From NCBI GenBank assembly GCA_964472035.1, contig CAYYIT010000096.1:1-5520 (forward strand): a DNA stretch of 5,520 nt. The letters run 5' to 3'. This document shows positions 1-5,363 of this stretch, piece after piece (position 1 is the first letter of the stretch; the number at the start of each line of letters is the position of its first letter). The position numbers were made by a program, and so were the translations under genes. The notes under the pieces were generated by a model. The model was not told the origin of the DNA. It did not search any database and saw only the letters and a program-made list of their open reading frames with translations. Source of the DNA: UBA3855 sp964472035. Its GTDB lineage: Bacteria > Bacillota > Clostridia > Oscillospirales > Ruminococcaceae.

Positions 1-2
1 CG

Positions 3-32
3 GGGTAGGGTGCGGCAGCACCCTACCCTTTT
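3..32 (+). terminator. GC-rich hairpin followed by T4
   Basis: The sequence GGGTAGGGTGC (3-13) pairs perfectly with GCACCCTACCC (18-28) around the loop GGCA, giving an 11-bp stem, and TTTT follows at 29-32. This is the shape of a rho-independent terminator for a plus-strand gene left of the window. It adjoins another palindromic block, so it could instead belong to a dispersed intergenic repeat. Confidence 0.5.
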
Positions 33-72
33 CCCCCTCCCCTTTGGGGAGGGGGTTAGGGGGTGGGGAAAA
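29..72. repeat. C/G-run palindrome with G-quadruplex motif
   Basis: CCCCCTCCCC (33-42) and GGGGAGGGGG (46-55) form a 10-bp stem with a TTT loop, and TTTTCCCC (29-36) can also pair with GGGGAAAA (65-72). The plus strand from 46 to 68 has four G runs of 4, 5, 5 and 4 bases separated by A, TTA and T, a textbook intramolecular G-quadruplex pattern. The block does not resemble coding sequence and looks like an intergenic repeat element. Confidence 0.6.
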
Positions 73-87
73 ATTAAGTGAAAGTAT

Positions 88-104
88 ACTTTTTTGACAA
101 GCTG
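88..104 (+). repeat. 17-bp terminator-associated repeat, left copy
   Basis: The motif ACTTTTTTGACAAGCTG directly precedes a terminator-like hairpin here. It recurs in exact inverted orientation at 5466-5482, again directly next to a GC-rich hairpin. In both places the motif reads 5' to 3' towards the hairpin. Two exact 17-bp copies in 5.5 kb, in the same structural setting, indicate a dispersed repeat. Confidence 0.6.
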
Positions 105-131
105 AGAACGCTGCCATGCAGCGTTCTTTTT
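105..131 (+). terminator. Rho-independent terminator (plus strand)
   Basis: AGAACGCTGC (105-114) pairs perfectly with GCAGCGTTCT (118-127) around the loop CAT and is followed by TTTT (128-131). The T-tract lies on the plus-strand side, so it serves a plus-strand gene off the left edge. It lies directly beyond the end of the minus-strand zinc-ribbon segment at 141, but has no T-tract in that direction. Confidence 0.75.
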
Positions 132-140
132 CATGCACAT

Positions 141-323
141 TTATTGCGGTGATCCGCACTTTTCACAGAATCTTCCGTTCATTTTGATCGGAGCGCCGCA
201 GACCTTGCAGGTATTGGAACCAATACCGGGTCTATTGGAGAAGCCGCCGAACTGATTCATGGGCGGAACGGGCGGTGCCATCTGGCTGGAGAACGAAGGC
301 AGGGGCAGCGGCTTTCCGCCCAT
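141..323 (-). pseudogene. Zinc-ribbon tail of PH-domain protein, out of frame
   Basis: A 60-residue reading frame carries a Pro/Gly/Met-rich linker (residues 1-36) and a C-terminal zinc ribbon with the cysteine pairs CKVC (39-42) and CEKC (53-56), ending in GSPQ. In related bacterial PH-domain proteins a linker and zinc ribbon often follow the PH domain. Here the segment is in the +1 frame relative to the PH-domain frame, which ends at 232. No ribosome binding site precedes the ATG at 323-321, and a TGA at 329-327 closes the frame just upstream. I infer the detached 3' end of the upstream gene rather than an independent gene. An assembly error could also produce this picture. Confidence 0.6.
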
Positions 324-705
324 GAATCAGTTCGGCGGAATTGGTGCAGACGCGGATGGTCGCATAGCCGAACAGCTTGCCGAAAAAGGACTCGCTGACG
401 GAGAAATTGTCGATCTTGTCGAGATAGGCGTCGAGGGACTTGTTGAAGATGATACCGGTCTTGCCGATGATCTTCTTATTGATCACACCCAGCTCGTTGC
501 TGGTCAGTGCGATATAATGCAGGAACAACATCACTGCAATGATCAAAAACGCGATCAGGATCATCATGCCTTCTCCGATCGCAATGCTGCCGATCAGAAG
601 CAGGATGCTGATCAATACGGTGGGGATCATCGGTGCAAGGCTGACGCGCGCCTTCGCAACGATCTGCTCACCGGGACGGAGATTCTTTTCTACATACATT
701 GACAT
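232..705 (-). CDS. Membrane-anchored bacterial PH-domain (bPH2/DUF304-like) protein, disrupted C-terminus
   Basis: Read from the ATG at 705-703, the product is 157 residues. This start is preferred because AAAGGGGT lies about 9 bases upstream; longer in-frame starts up to 792 have no such site and would run into the mobile-element end. Residues 24-44 and 46-66 are two hydrophobic transmembrane segments. Residues 67-125 match the bPH2 pattern: TSNELGVINKKIIGKTGII, then SLDAYLDKIDNFSV, then FFGKLFGYATIRV. Family members normally continue with a last beta strand and helix (FKYI...F-type), which are missing; after NSAE at 122-125 the frame enters a 25-bp inverted repeat and a low-complexity tail. 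The natural zinc-ribbon ending is out of frame at 141-323. The function of such proteins is poorly defined. The gene is probably broken or recently rearranged. Confidence 0.7.
   Translation of the reverse strand: MSMYVEKNLRPGEQIVAKARVSLAPMIPTVLISILLLIGSIAIGEGMMILIAFLIIAVMLFLHYIALTSNELGVINKKIIGKTGIIFNKSLDAYLDKIDNFSVSESFFGKLFGYATIRVCTNSAELIHGRKAAAPAFVLQPDGTARSAHESVRRLLQ
244..338. repeat. Perfect 25-bp inverted repeat around a 45-bp spacer
   Basis: Positions 244-268 are exactly the reverse complement of 314-338; the arm core is GAACTGATTCATGGGCGG. The 45-bp spacer 269-313 lies between. The repeat sits where the PH-domain and zinc-ribbon frames part. Perfect identity of both arms suggests recent origin. 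In minus-strand mRNA it would form a 25-bp stem. Confidence 0.85.
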
Positions 706-784
706 AAATATTACCCCTTTCGGAAAATCCTTCCACCTGCCAGAAACTGCCTGCATGGCGATCTCTGTCACATGGTATAGTTTA

Positions 785-1067
785 GGCAACACCGCGTAAA
801 GACCGCCTGACGGCTCAGCACGTCATCTGTTTGCATCTTTTCCGTCAGCTATGCATAAGCGATCAGCACCAAATCAAAGATTTGGGCTGCCTGCTTAATC
901 TCGCCCAAAAATCCCTTGACATACGCCAGTATGCCCGAATGCGAGTTCGGATCTTGTTTGAGCATGAGTGGTATGCAGGCATCGGATTTAAGCCTGCATG
1001 CGTCATTAAACAATCTGACGAAAAATCTGCTGCACATCTGACGCACTGTCCTTTGTGCGGTGTTGCC
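785..1067. mobile_element. MITE-like non-autonomous element with TIRs and TTTA target duplication
   Basis: The ends are GGCAACACCGC (785-795) and GCGGTGTTGCC (1057-1067), a perfect 11-bp inverted repeat. It extends imperfectly through AAAG (798-801) against CTTT (1051-1054). TTTA flanks it on both sides (781-784 and 1068-1071), consistent with a 4-bp target-site duplication. The 283-bp interior has no convincing ORF. It holds six local stems: 807-813/842-848, 869-875/879-885, 920-924/929-933, 935-939/946-950, 973-980/992-999 and 1001-1005/1016-1020. Small size, TIRs, a duplication and no transposase fit a MITE mobilised in trans. The parent insertion sequence family cannot be named from this window. 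It lies between the divergent PH-domain and YoaK-type genes and may influence both promoters. Confidence 0.7.
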
Positions 1068-1113
1068 TTTATTGTAACATGCTGCGGGGGGCATTGTCAA
1101 TCCGTTTCGCTGG

Positions 1114-1136
1114 ACAAATTTCAGCCGGAAATTTGT
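1114..1136. promoter_or_regulatory. AT-rich palindrome, possible operator
   Basis: ACAAATTTC (1114-1122) and GAAATTTGT (1128-1136) form a perfect 9-bp inverted repeat with a 5-base centre. It lies 42 bases upstream of the -35 box at 1179-1184. The symmetry is typical of a dimeric regulator site, but no regulator is identifiable here and there is no T-tract to suggest a terminator. Confidence 0.35.
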
Positions 1137-1178
1137 GCATTCTGCCACGTCCGCAGGCGCGTTTCCAGCAGCTGCTTC

Positions 1179-1207
1179 TTGACAAAACTGCGGCGTTGTG
1201 GTACGAT
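1179..1207 (+). promoter_or_regulatory. Sigma-70-type promoter of the DUF1275 gene
   Basis: A perfect -35 box TTGACA (1179-1184) is separated by exactly 17 bases from TACGAT (1202-1207), a 4/6 match to TATAAT. Transcription should start near 1214, giving a short leader of about 27 bases before the ATG at 1241. Confidence 0.7.
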
Positions 1208-1240
1208 AATAACGGAATTCTGTGAAAAAGGAGTGGGAGC

Positions 1241-1951
1241 ATGGAACAGCAGCACAAATATCTCGAATGCGAACGCTGGCATATTTTTGCCCTGCTGATG
1301 CTGGTGGGCGGCTTCTTCGGAGGGTACACCTACTGCGTCCGAGGCGGCATCTTCTGCAACGCGCAGACGGCGAATTTCGTGCTGTTCGGCATGGCGCTGG
1401 GCGGCGGCGACCTTGCGCAGGCAGGCTACCTGCTCATTCCGATGGCGGCGTATTTTGCCGGAACGGTCCTCTCCGAGGCGGTGGCAGGCACCATCCGGCG
1501 CTTCGGCATCATCCGCTGGGACACGCTCTTCGTCATCATCGAGATGGCGGCGGTGCTGGTGATGGGCTTCATTCCGGACAGCGCGCCCTACCAGATCTCG
1601 CAGATCATCATCAGCTTCATCAGTTCCATGCAGTACAATACCTTCCGGCAGGCGGAGAGCGTCCCGATGGCGACGACCTTCTGCACGAACCACGTCCGGC
1701 AGGCAGGCGTTGCGTTTACGAAGGGGCTGCGCCACCACGACCGGAGTCAGGTAAAGCGGTTCCTGCGTCATTTCTGGATGCTGGCGGTATTTGTCGCCGG
1801 TGCGGCGGCAGCGACGGTGCTGTGCCATGCCGCCTCCGGCAGGGCGATCTGGGGCGCACTCTTCCCCCTTGCGATCGTCCTTGCCAATCTCCTCTATGCC
1901 GACCTCAAGACCGAGAAGGACGAGAGGGAACGGATCCCGAGGGGACACTAA
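1241..1951 (+). CDS. DUF1275/YoaK-family membrane protein
   Basis: A 236-residue polytopic inner-membrane protein. The ATG at 1241 follows AAGGAG (1228-1233) at 7-base spacing and lies just after a good promoter. The family signature is visible in GGIFCNAQTANFVLFGMAL (residues 35-53), matching the conserved N-x-Q-T-x-N motif of DUF1275 (Pfam PF06912) proteins, with a second conserved stretch MQYNTFRQAE near 130-139 and TTFCTNHVRQ near 145-154. Hydrophobic segments lie roughly at 15-32, 44-56, 62-82, 95-111, 116-130, 178-196 and 202-220, consistent with six or seven membrane passes. A charged tail (DLKTEKDERERIPRGH) ends the protein. Length is usual for the family. The function and substrate of YoaK-type proteins are not established. 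It appears monocistronic, and I see no clear terminator immediately after it. Confidence 0.85.
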   Translation: MEQQHKYLECERWHIFALLMLVGGFFGGYTYCVRGGIFCNAQTANFVLFGMALGGGDLAQAGYLLIPMAAYFAGTVLSEAVAGTIRRFGIIRWDTLFVIIEMAAVLVMGFIPDSAPYQISQIIISFISSMQYNTFRQAESVPMATTFCTNHVRQAGVAFTKGLRHHDRSQVKRFLRHFWMLAVFVAGAAAATVLCHAASGRAIWGALFPLAIVLANLLYADLKTEKDERERIPRGH

Positions 1952-1959
1952 GCGCGAAA

Positions 1960-1987
1960 GCCGATCGGGTGGGGATTTTGAAGTAAT
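1960..1987 (+). repeat. 28-bp dispersed repeat, copy 1
   Basis: This copy begins GCCGATCGGGTGG and ends in GATTTTGAAG plus TAAT. It matches 2202-2229 at 26 of 28 bases. It starts 8 bases after the stop codon of the YoaK-type gene. It is followed at 2003-2016 by a tandem ATGCACA duplication. Confidence 0.75.
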
Positions 1988-2059
1988 CGTGCTGTTGAAA
2001 CTATGCACAATGCACAAAAACCGACGTTGTATTTTGTATGCTGAATTCTGAAAAAAGTA

Positions 2060-2088
2060 TTTACTTCCGCATAGCATTATGGTATAAT
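2060..2088 (+). promoter_or_regulatory. Strong promoter of the dockerin-only gene
   Basis: A perfect -10 box TATAAT (2083-2088) is preceded by TG one base upstream (extended -10, TGGTATAAT). A 4/6 -35 box TTTACT (2060-2065) lies at exactly 17-base spacing. The start site should be near 2095, giving a leader of about 170 bases. Confidence 0.8.
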
Positions 2089-2096
2089 GTGGATAA

Positions 2097-2113
2097 GAGG
2101 AAGACTCTTCCTC
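2097..2113 (+). promoter_or_regulatory. 5'-terminal mRNA stem-loop
   Basis: GAGGAAG (2097-2103) and CTTCCTC (2107-2113) form a perfect 7-bp stem with the loop ACT. It begins about 9 bases after the -10 box, so it would lie at the very 5' end of the transcript, where such hairpins protect mRNA from decay. It is followed by A-rich sequence, so it is not a terminator. Confidence 0.5.
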
Positions 2114-2143
2114 AAAAATAATTCCAAAAAAGAGAAGATCATT

Positions 2144-2254
2144 TTGAAAACAAGAAGATTTCTCGGCCTTGCCCTCAAGCGCACCGCTCCTTTTGGTGTG
2201 CGCCGATCGGGTGGAGATTTTGAAGAAATAGCGATGAAAAATGAAAATAATTAA
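2144..2254 (+). pseudogene. Leader ORF or relic of a secreted-protein gene
   Basis: From the TTG at 2144 a 36-codon frame runs to the TAA at 2252-2254, which overlaps the ribosome binding site of the next gene. Its N-terminus KTRRFLGLAL matches 8 of 10 residues of KTTRFLALAL in the downstream signal peptide. The frame then passes into RRSGGDFEEIA, encoded by the 28-bp dispersed repeat at 2202-2229. An AGAGAAG stretch at 2131-2137 could serve as a weak ribosome site. I read this as the remnant of a duplicated signal-peptide start truncated by repeat insertion; a translated leader peptide is the alternative. No function is assigned. Confidence 0.3.
2202..2229 (+). repeat. 28-bp dispersed repeat, copy 2
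   Basis: This copy begins GCCGATCGGGTGG and differs from 1960-1987 at only two positions. It is followed at 2234-2247 by a tandem ATGAAAA duplication, paralleling the tandem heptamer after copy 1. Read in one frame both copies encode R-S-G-G-D-F-E. Confidence 0.75.
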
Positions 2255-2266
2255 GGAGGTACCCCC

Positions 2267-2572
2267 ATGAAAAAGAAAAAAACCACCCGTTTTCTCGCCC
2301 TCGCCCTGAGTGCGCTCCTCCTGTCGGCTATGCCGTTTTCTGCGGGTGCGGAGGATGGTATCTTCGGTGACGCCAACGAAGACAGTGTTGTGGATGCAAC
2401 GGACGCTGCACAGGTTCTTATGTACGCGGCACGTGGCGGATGCATCGGCACCGAGACGCCTGCCGATTATGGCATTAACGAAGCACTTGCCGACGTCAAC
2501 GAAGATGGTGAGCTTGATGCCAGTGATGCCTCACAGATCCTGATCCTTGCCGCCGAGGAAGGCGTGCAGTAA
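2267..2572 (+). CDS. Secreted dockerin-only protein
   Basis: A 101-residue protein made of a signal peptide and one dockerin module. Residues 1-28 are a Sec signal peptide (basic KKKK start, LALALSALLLSA core, likely cleavage after AGA at 28). Residues 33-101 hold two calcium-binding dockerin repeats: loop D35, N37, D39, D43, D46 and loop D76, N78, D80, D84, D87, each followed by a helix (AAQVLMYAA and ASQILILAA). Dockerins bind scaffoldin cohesins and anchor enzymes in cellulosomes. No catalytic or carbohydrate-binding module is present, which is atypical. The start is certain: TAAGGAGGT (2252-2260) lies 6 bases before the ATG. A consensus extended -10 promoter, a 5' hairpin and a strong terminator surround it, so expression should be high. 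It may occupy or cap cohesins, or be a relic of an enzyme that lost its catalytic part. Confidence 0.88.
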   Translation: MKKKKTTRFLALALSALLLSAMPFSAGAEDGIFGDANEDSVVDATDAAQVLMYAARGGCIGTETPADYGINEALADVNEDGELDASDASQILILAAEEGVQ

Positions 2573-2606
2573 ACTTCATAACAATCATCTCTCCTTTTAC
2601 AAAAGA

Positions 2607-2634
2607 ACCCCCGACCGTACGGTCGGGGGTGTTT
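2607..2634. terminator. Bidirectional terminator between convergent genes
   Basis: A perfect 24-bp palindrome at 2607-2630 forms a 10-bp stem, ACCCCCGACC with its complement, around a self-complementary GTAC centre. GTTTT follows on the plus strand. On the minus strand TTCTTTTG follows. It lies between the dockerin-only gene ending at 2572 and the xyloglucanase gene ending at 2661 and should stop both. Confidence 0.88.
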
Positions 2635-2660
2635 TCATTTGATTCTGTGCAGTACTGCTG

Positions 2661-5300
2661 TTACACCGGAAGCTCCCCGATCAGCTTTACGAGGTACTTC
2701 ATGATGTTCAGCGCGTCGGTGGTGTTGACGGTCTTGTTGACGTCAACGTCCGCATTCTTTGCGCCCTGTGCCGTCAGGGTGCCGGAGCCCATCAGGGACT
2801 TGGAGAGCGCAATGACGTCGAGGATCTCCACCTTGCCGTTCTCGTCCACGTCGCCGTAGAGTACGTCGGTTTCGTCGGGCGTGGTCTCCTCCGGCTCTGT
2901 GGAGGGATTGTCGTTGCTGCCCTCGCCCACCTGGCCGTAGATGATGCCGCAGCCAACGGTGGACATGTAAACCGTACCAAAGGTGTTCATATCACCCACG
3001 AGGAAGTTGCCGTTGCCGGTACCGCCGTAGAGATGGTCGGAGTTGATCAGCACCCAGCTTGCGCCGCCGTCCTGCGAACGGTAGATGCCCTCTGCATCGT
3101 CCGCAGCAGGCTTGCCGTACATGTACAGGGTGTTCGGATCGCCGGCCTTCTCAGGTGCGCCGAAGCCCACGGTCTTGCAGTAGGAAACGCTGTCGAGCTT
3201 TTCCACAGTAACGCTGCCGTTTTCGGCGATCGTCGCATGGTACATGCCGTACCAGCCGCCGCCGAGAATCAGCTCGCGCTCGCTCAGATGCGCGATTCTG
3301 CCGGCGCTGTCGCACTGGTCATACATGCAGATATCGGTGGGGGTGAAGGTCTTGCCGTAGTCGGTGCTGACGCAGAGCTTGTACTGTGCATCCTCCGCAG
3401 TCGGCTCCGGCTTGGAATAATGCCAGGAGGAGTTGAAATAGGTCGCGTAGGCGTAGACCATATTGGGATGCTCCGGTTCCACCAGCATATAGGTGGTCTT
3501 GGAGCCGTATGCCGTCGGAATGCCCGAGCAGTTGTTCCATGTTGCGCCGAAGTCATCGGAGTAGGAAACCGCCGTGCTGTTGTCGCCGCTGCTCTGGAAG
3601 ATACGATAGGTATCCTCATCAAGCTGTGTGATGGCAGCCTTGCCGCCGTAGGAGCAGCTCATCTTCGTCCAGGTCTGGCCGCCGTCGAGGCTGTAGAAGC
3701 CGGAGGCGGTGTCGTTCTGCTTTTCTGCAATACGCACCATCACATCGGGATTCTGCGGGCAATAAGCAATTGCACCGGTGGAGCCCATATTCGGAGCGTG
3801 CTGCTGGCAGTACTGGGTCGGATCGGTGTGGATGAAGCCGTCGTAGTCACCGATGGCGGAGTACACCTCGCCGCCGGGAACGCTGCACATATCCAGTGCA
3901 ACGACTTCTTCAATGCCGGTGGGATGGAAGGTCGCAACGGGGGAATCCTCGTAGCCCTGACCCCACATATTATCCCAGCGGAACACGCCGTTACCGGAAA
4001 CGGTCCACAGCTGGTCGGGATCGCGCGGATTGAGCGCAAGCGCGCCGCTCCAGTGGATGGCCTTGCCGAAGATCCAGTCATAGCCGCCGGTCTGGAGGTA
4101 GTCATAGAGCACATTGTCATGCATCTCGCCCAGTTCTTCGTCCCATACCCAGATGCCGTCCTTCTTGCCGGGGTAGATGGAGGTCCATGTCTGGCCGCCG
4201 TCCTCGGAACGGTACATCCACTCGCCGTAGCAGGTGGTCTCGCTGTCCCAGCTCTGGCCGCTCCATACGGCGCAGGTGGTCGCGATGAGCTTATTGGCAT
4301 CCTCGGGGTCGCTGACGGTGCAGCCGATGCTGTTGTTGACGGGGGAGATATCCGTTACGGTATCCGTATCGGGATCATAGCGGTACACGCCGCCCGCACC
4401 TGCCGCGAAGGTCAGACCTGCGATATAGGAGATCAGCAGATCGCCGTTGGCGTCGAGGGTGATGTGGGAGGGATACACGCTTGTCGGAAGTGCGGAGCTC
4501 AGGGTCGTGAACTCATCCTTGGAGGTGTCGGCCACGGCAAAATTGCCCTCGCCCGTTGCGGAGGTGCCGACATAGACCTTACCGCCGGTGATCATGATCG
4601 TGCCGACGCCGTTCTGGTTGACGTATTCGGAATCGTCATTGGTCTTGCAGATGTGCTCCGTCCAGGTCGGCCAGTTGATGCTGGAGGAGAAGAATCCCAG
4701 ATCCGCGTAGCCTTCGACGGATTCCCAGGTCTCGCCGCCGTCCGTACTCTTGATCAGGCCGGAGGAATTGTAAGCAGCGTCGCCGCCGCAGTACAGGACA
4801 TCGGGGTTGTCCGGGTCAACGGCGATCGCCTCGCCGCACTGACGGCCGTAGCCGTTGCCGTGCACCTGAATCAGGTCGGTGACATCGGTGTAGGTGAAGG
4901 TCTTGCCGCCGTCGGTGGTCTTGTAGATTCTCGTGCCGGCGTCGCTGAAGTAGGCGCAGCCGCAGAGGAAATATACGGTGTCATCATCGTTCGGATCGAT
5001 CGCCATTGCATCCACGCTGAGGTAGCCGCGTTCTGCCTCGTTCAGGAATGCGAACAGCTGTTCCCATTCTTGTGTTTCGTAATTGAACTTGTAGGCACCG
5101 CCTACGTCAGTACGGACGTACATGACTTCCTTGCCGGTAACGATACCGGAAACGAATCCGCCGCCGCCGATGCGCACCGCATCCCAGCTGTAGGAACCTC
5201 TGAGATCGGTCGTTTCTGCTGCTGTTCCGGAGAACGCCAGTGCCGAGCAGAGCATTGCTGCACTGACAGCCATGGCTGCAGCTCTTCTCCATAATTTCAT
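2661..5300 (-). CDS. Cellulosomal GH74 xyloglucanase with C-terminal dockerin
   Basis: An 879-residue secreted glycoside hydrolase family 74 enzyme, expected to cleave beta-1,4-glucan backbones of xyloglucan outside the cell. Residues 1-28 are a signal peptide. Residues 36-790 form the double seven-bladed propeller: WDAVRIGGGGFVSGI (39-53) and RTDVGGAY (63-70) match the family N-terminus, and Asp-box repeats occur throughout (TTDGGKTF, STDGGETW, SEDGGQTW, SLDGGQTW, STDYGKTF, SQDGGASW). By family precedent the catalytic carboxylates are D65 in RTDVGG and D485 in GDYDGF. A Pro/Glu/Thr linker (about 793-812) leads to a dockerin with loops D817, D819, N821, E825, D828 and D851, D853, N855, N859, D862. 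No carbohydrate-binding module is seen. The ATG at 5300 has only a weak purine-rich ribosome site (AAGAAAGAGAG, 5320-5310). Catalytic domain and dockerin are intact and full length. Endo versus exo action cannot be decided here. Confidence 0.95.
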   Translation of the reverse strand: MKLWRRAAAMAVSAAMLCSALAFSGTAAETTDLRGSYSWDAVRIGGGGFVSGIVTGKEVMYVRTDVGGAYKFNYETQEWEQLFAFLNEAERGYLSVDAMAIDPNDDDTVYFLCGCAYFSDAGTRIYKTTDGGKTFTYTDVTDLIQVHGNGYGRQCGEAIAVDPDNPDVLYCGGDAAYNSSGLIKSTDGGETWESVEGYADLGFFSSSINWPTWTEHICKTNDDSEYVNQNGVGTIMITGGKVYVGTSATGEGNFAVADTSKDEFTTLSSALPTSVYPSHITLDANGDLLISYIAGLTFAAGAGGVYRYDPDTDTVTDISPVNNSIGCTVSDPEDANKLIATTCAVWSGQSWDSETTCYGEWMYRSEDGGQTWTSIYPGKKDGIWVWDEELGEMHDNVLYDYLQTGGYDWIFGKAIHWSGALALNPRDPDQLWTVSGNGVFRWDNMWGQGYEDSPVATFHPTGIEEVVALDMCSVPGGEVYSAIGDYDGFIHTDPTQYCQQHAPNMGSTGAIAYCPQNPDVMVRIAEKQNDTASGFYSLDGGQTWTKMSCSYGGKAAITQLDEDTYRIFQSSGDNSTAVSYSDDFGATWNNCSGIPTAYGSKTTYMLVEPEHPNMVYAYATYFNSSWHYSKPEPTAEDAQYKLCVSTDYGKTFTPTDICMYDQCDSAGRIAHLSERELILGGGWYGMYHATIAENGSVTVEKLDSVSYCKTVGFGAPEKAGDPNTLYMYGKPAADDAEGIYRSQDGGASWVLINSDHLYGGTGNGNFLVGDMNTFGTVYMSTVGCGIIYGQVGEGSNDNPSTEPEETTPDETDVLYGDVDENGKVEILDVIALSKSLMGSGTLTAQGAKNADVDVNKTVNTTDALNIMKYLVKLIGELPV

Positions 5301-5330
5301 TTTCAGTCACTCTCTTTCTTCCCATGTAAT

Positions 5331-5355
5331 CTGGCGGACGCCAAACGTCCGGCAG
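5331..5355 (-). promoter_or_regulatory. 5'-terminal stem-loop in xyloglucanase mRNA
   Basis: CTGGCGGACG (5331-5340) pairs with CGTCCGGCAG (5346-5355) at 9 of 10 positions around a five-base loop. It begins about 9 bases after the -10 box of the minus-strand promoter, so it would form at the transcript's 5' end, as in the dockerin-only gene. It could stabilise the mRNA or be a binding site. Confidence 0.5.
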
Positions 5356-5363
5356 TTACTTTT

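Noticed and set aside
94..99. TTGACA as a -35 promoter box
   Set aside because: No -10-like hexamer lies 16-18 bases downstream; that stretch is a terminator hairpin.
244..338. The 25-bp inverted repeat as a phase-variation switch
   Set aside because: I flipped the 95-bp segment on paper: the PH frame still reaches the same TAG at 232 and the zinc-ribbon frame still meets an upstream TGA, so inversion would not join the two.
259..702. A 147-codon plus-strand frame over the PH-domain gene
   Set aside because: It is antisense to the PH domain and highly rich in Asp and Gly, typical of a shadow frame.
849..1148. A 99-codon minus-strand frame through the mobile element
   Set aside because: It starts outside the element, crosses its terminal repeat, resembles no transposase I know and has no ribosome binding site; the stem-loop structure explains the region better.
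831..1298. A 155-codon plus-strand frame across the mobile element and promoter
   Set aside because: It overlaps the promoter and start of the YoaK-type gene in another frame and shows no protein signature.
1121..2077. A 318-codon minus-strand open frame over the YoaK-type gene
   Set aside because: It is antisense to a recognisable membrane protein, is rich in Arg and His as expected for a shadow frame, and has no ribosome site.
1960..2229. A CRISPR-like repeat array
   Set aside because: There are only two copies, 242 bp apart, with a promoter between them and no regular spacers or cas genes.
3033..5294. A 753-codon open frame on the plus strand
   Set aside because: It is fully antisense to the intact GH74 xyloglucanase, shows no domain pattern, and is explained by the codon bias of the real gene.
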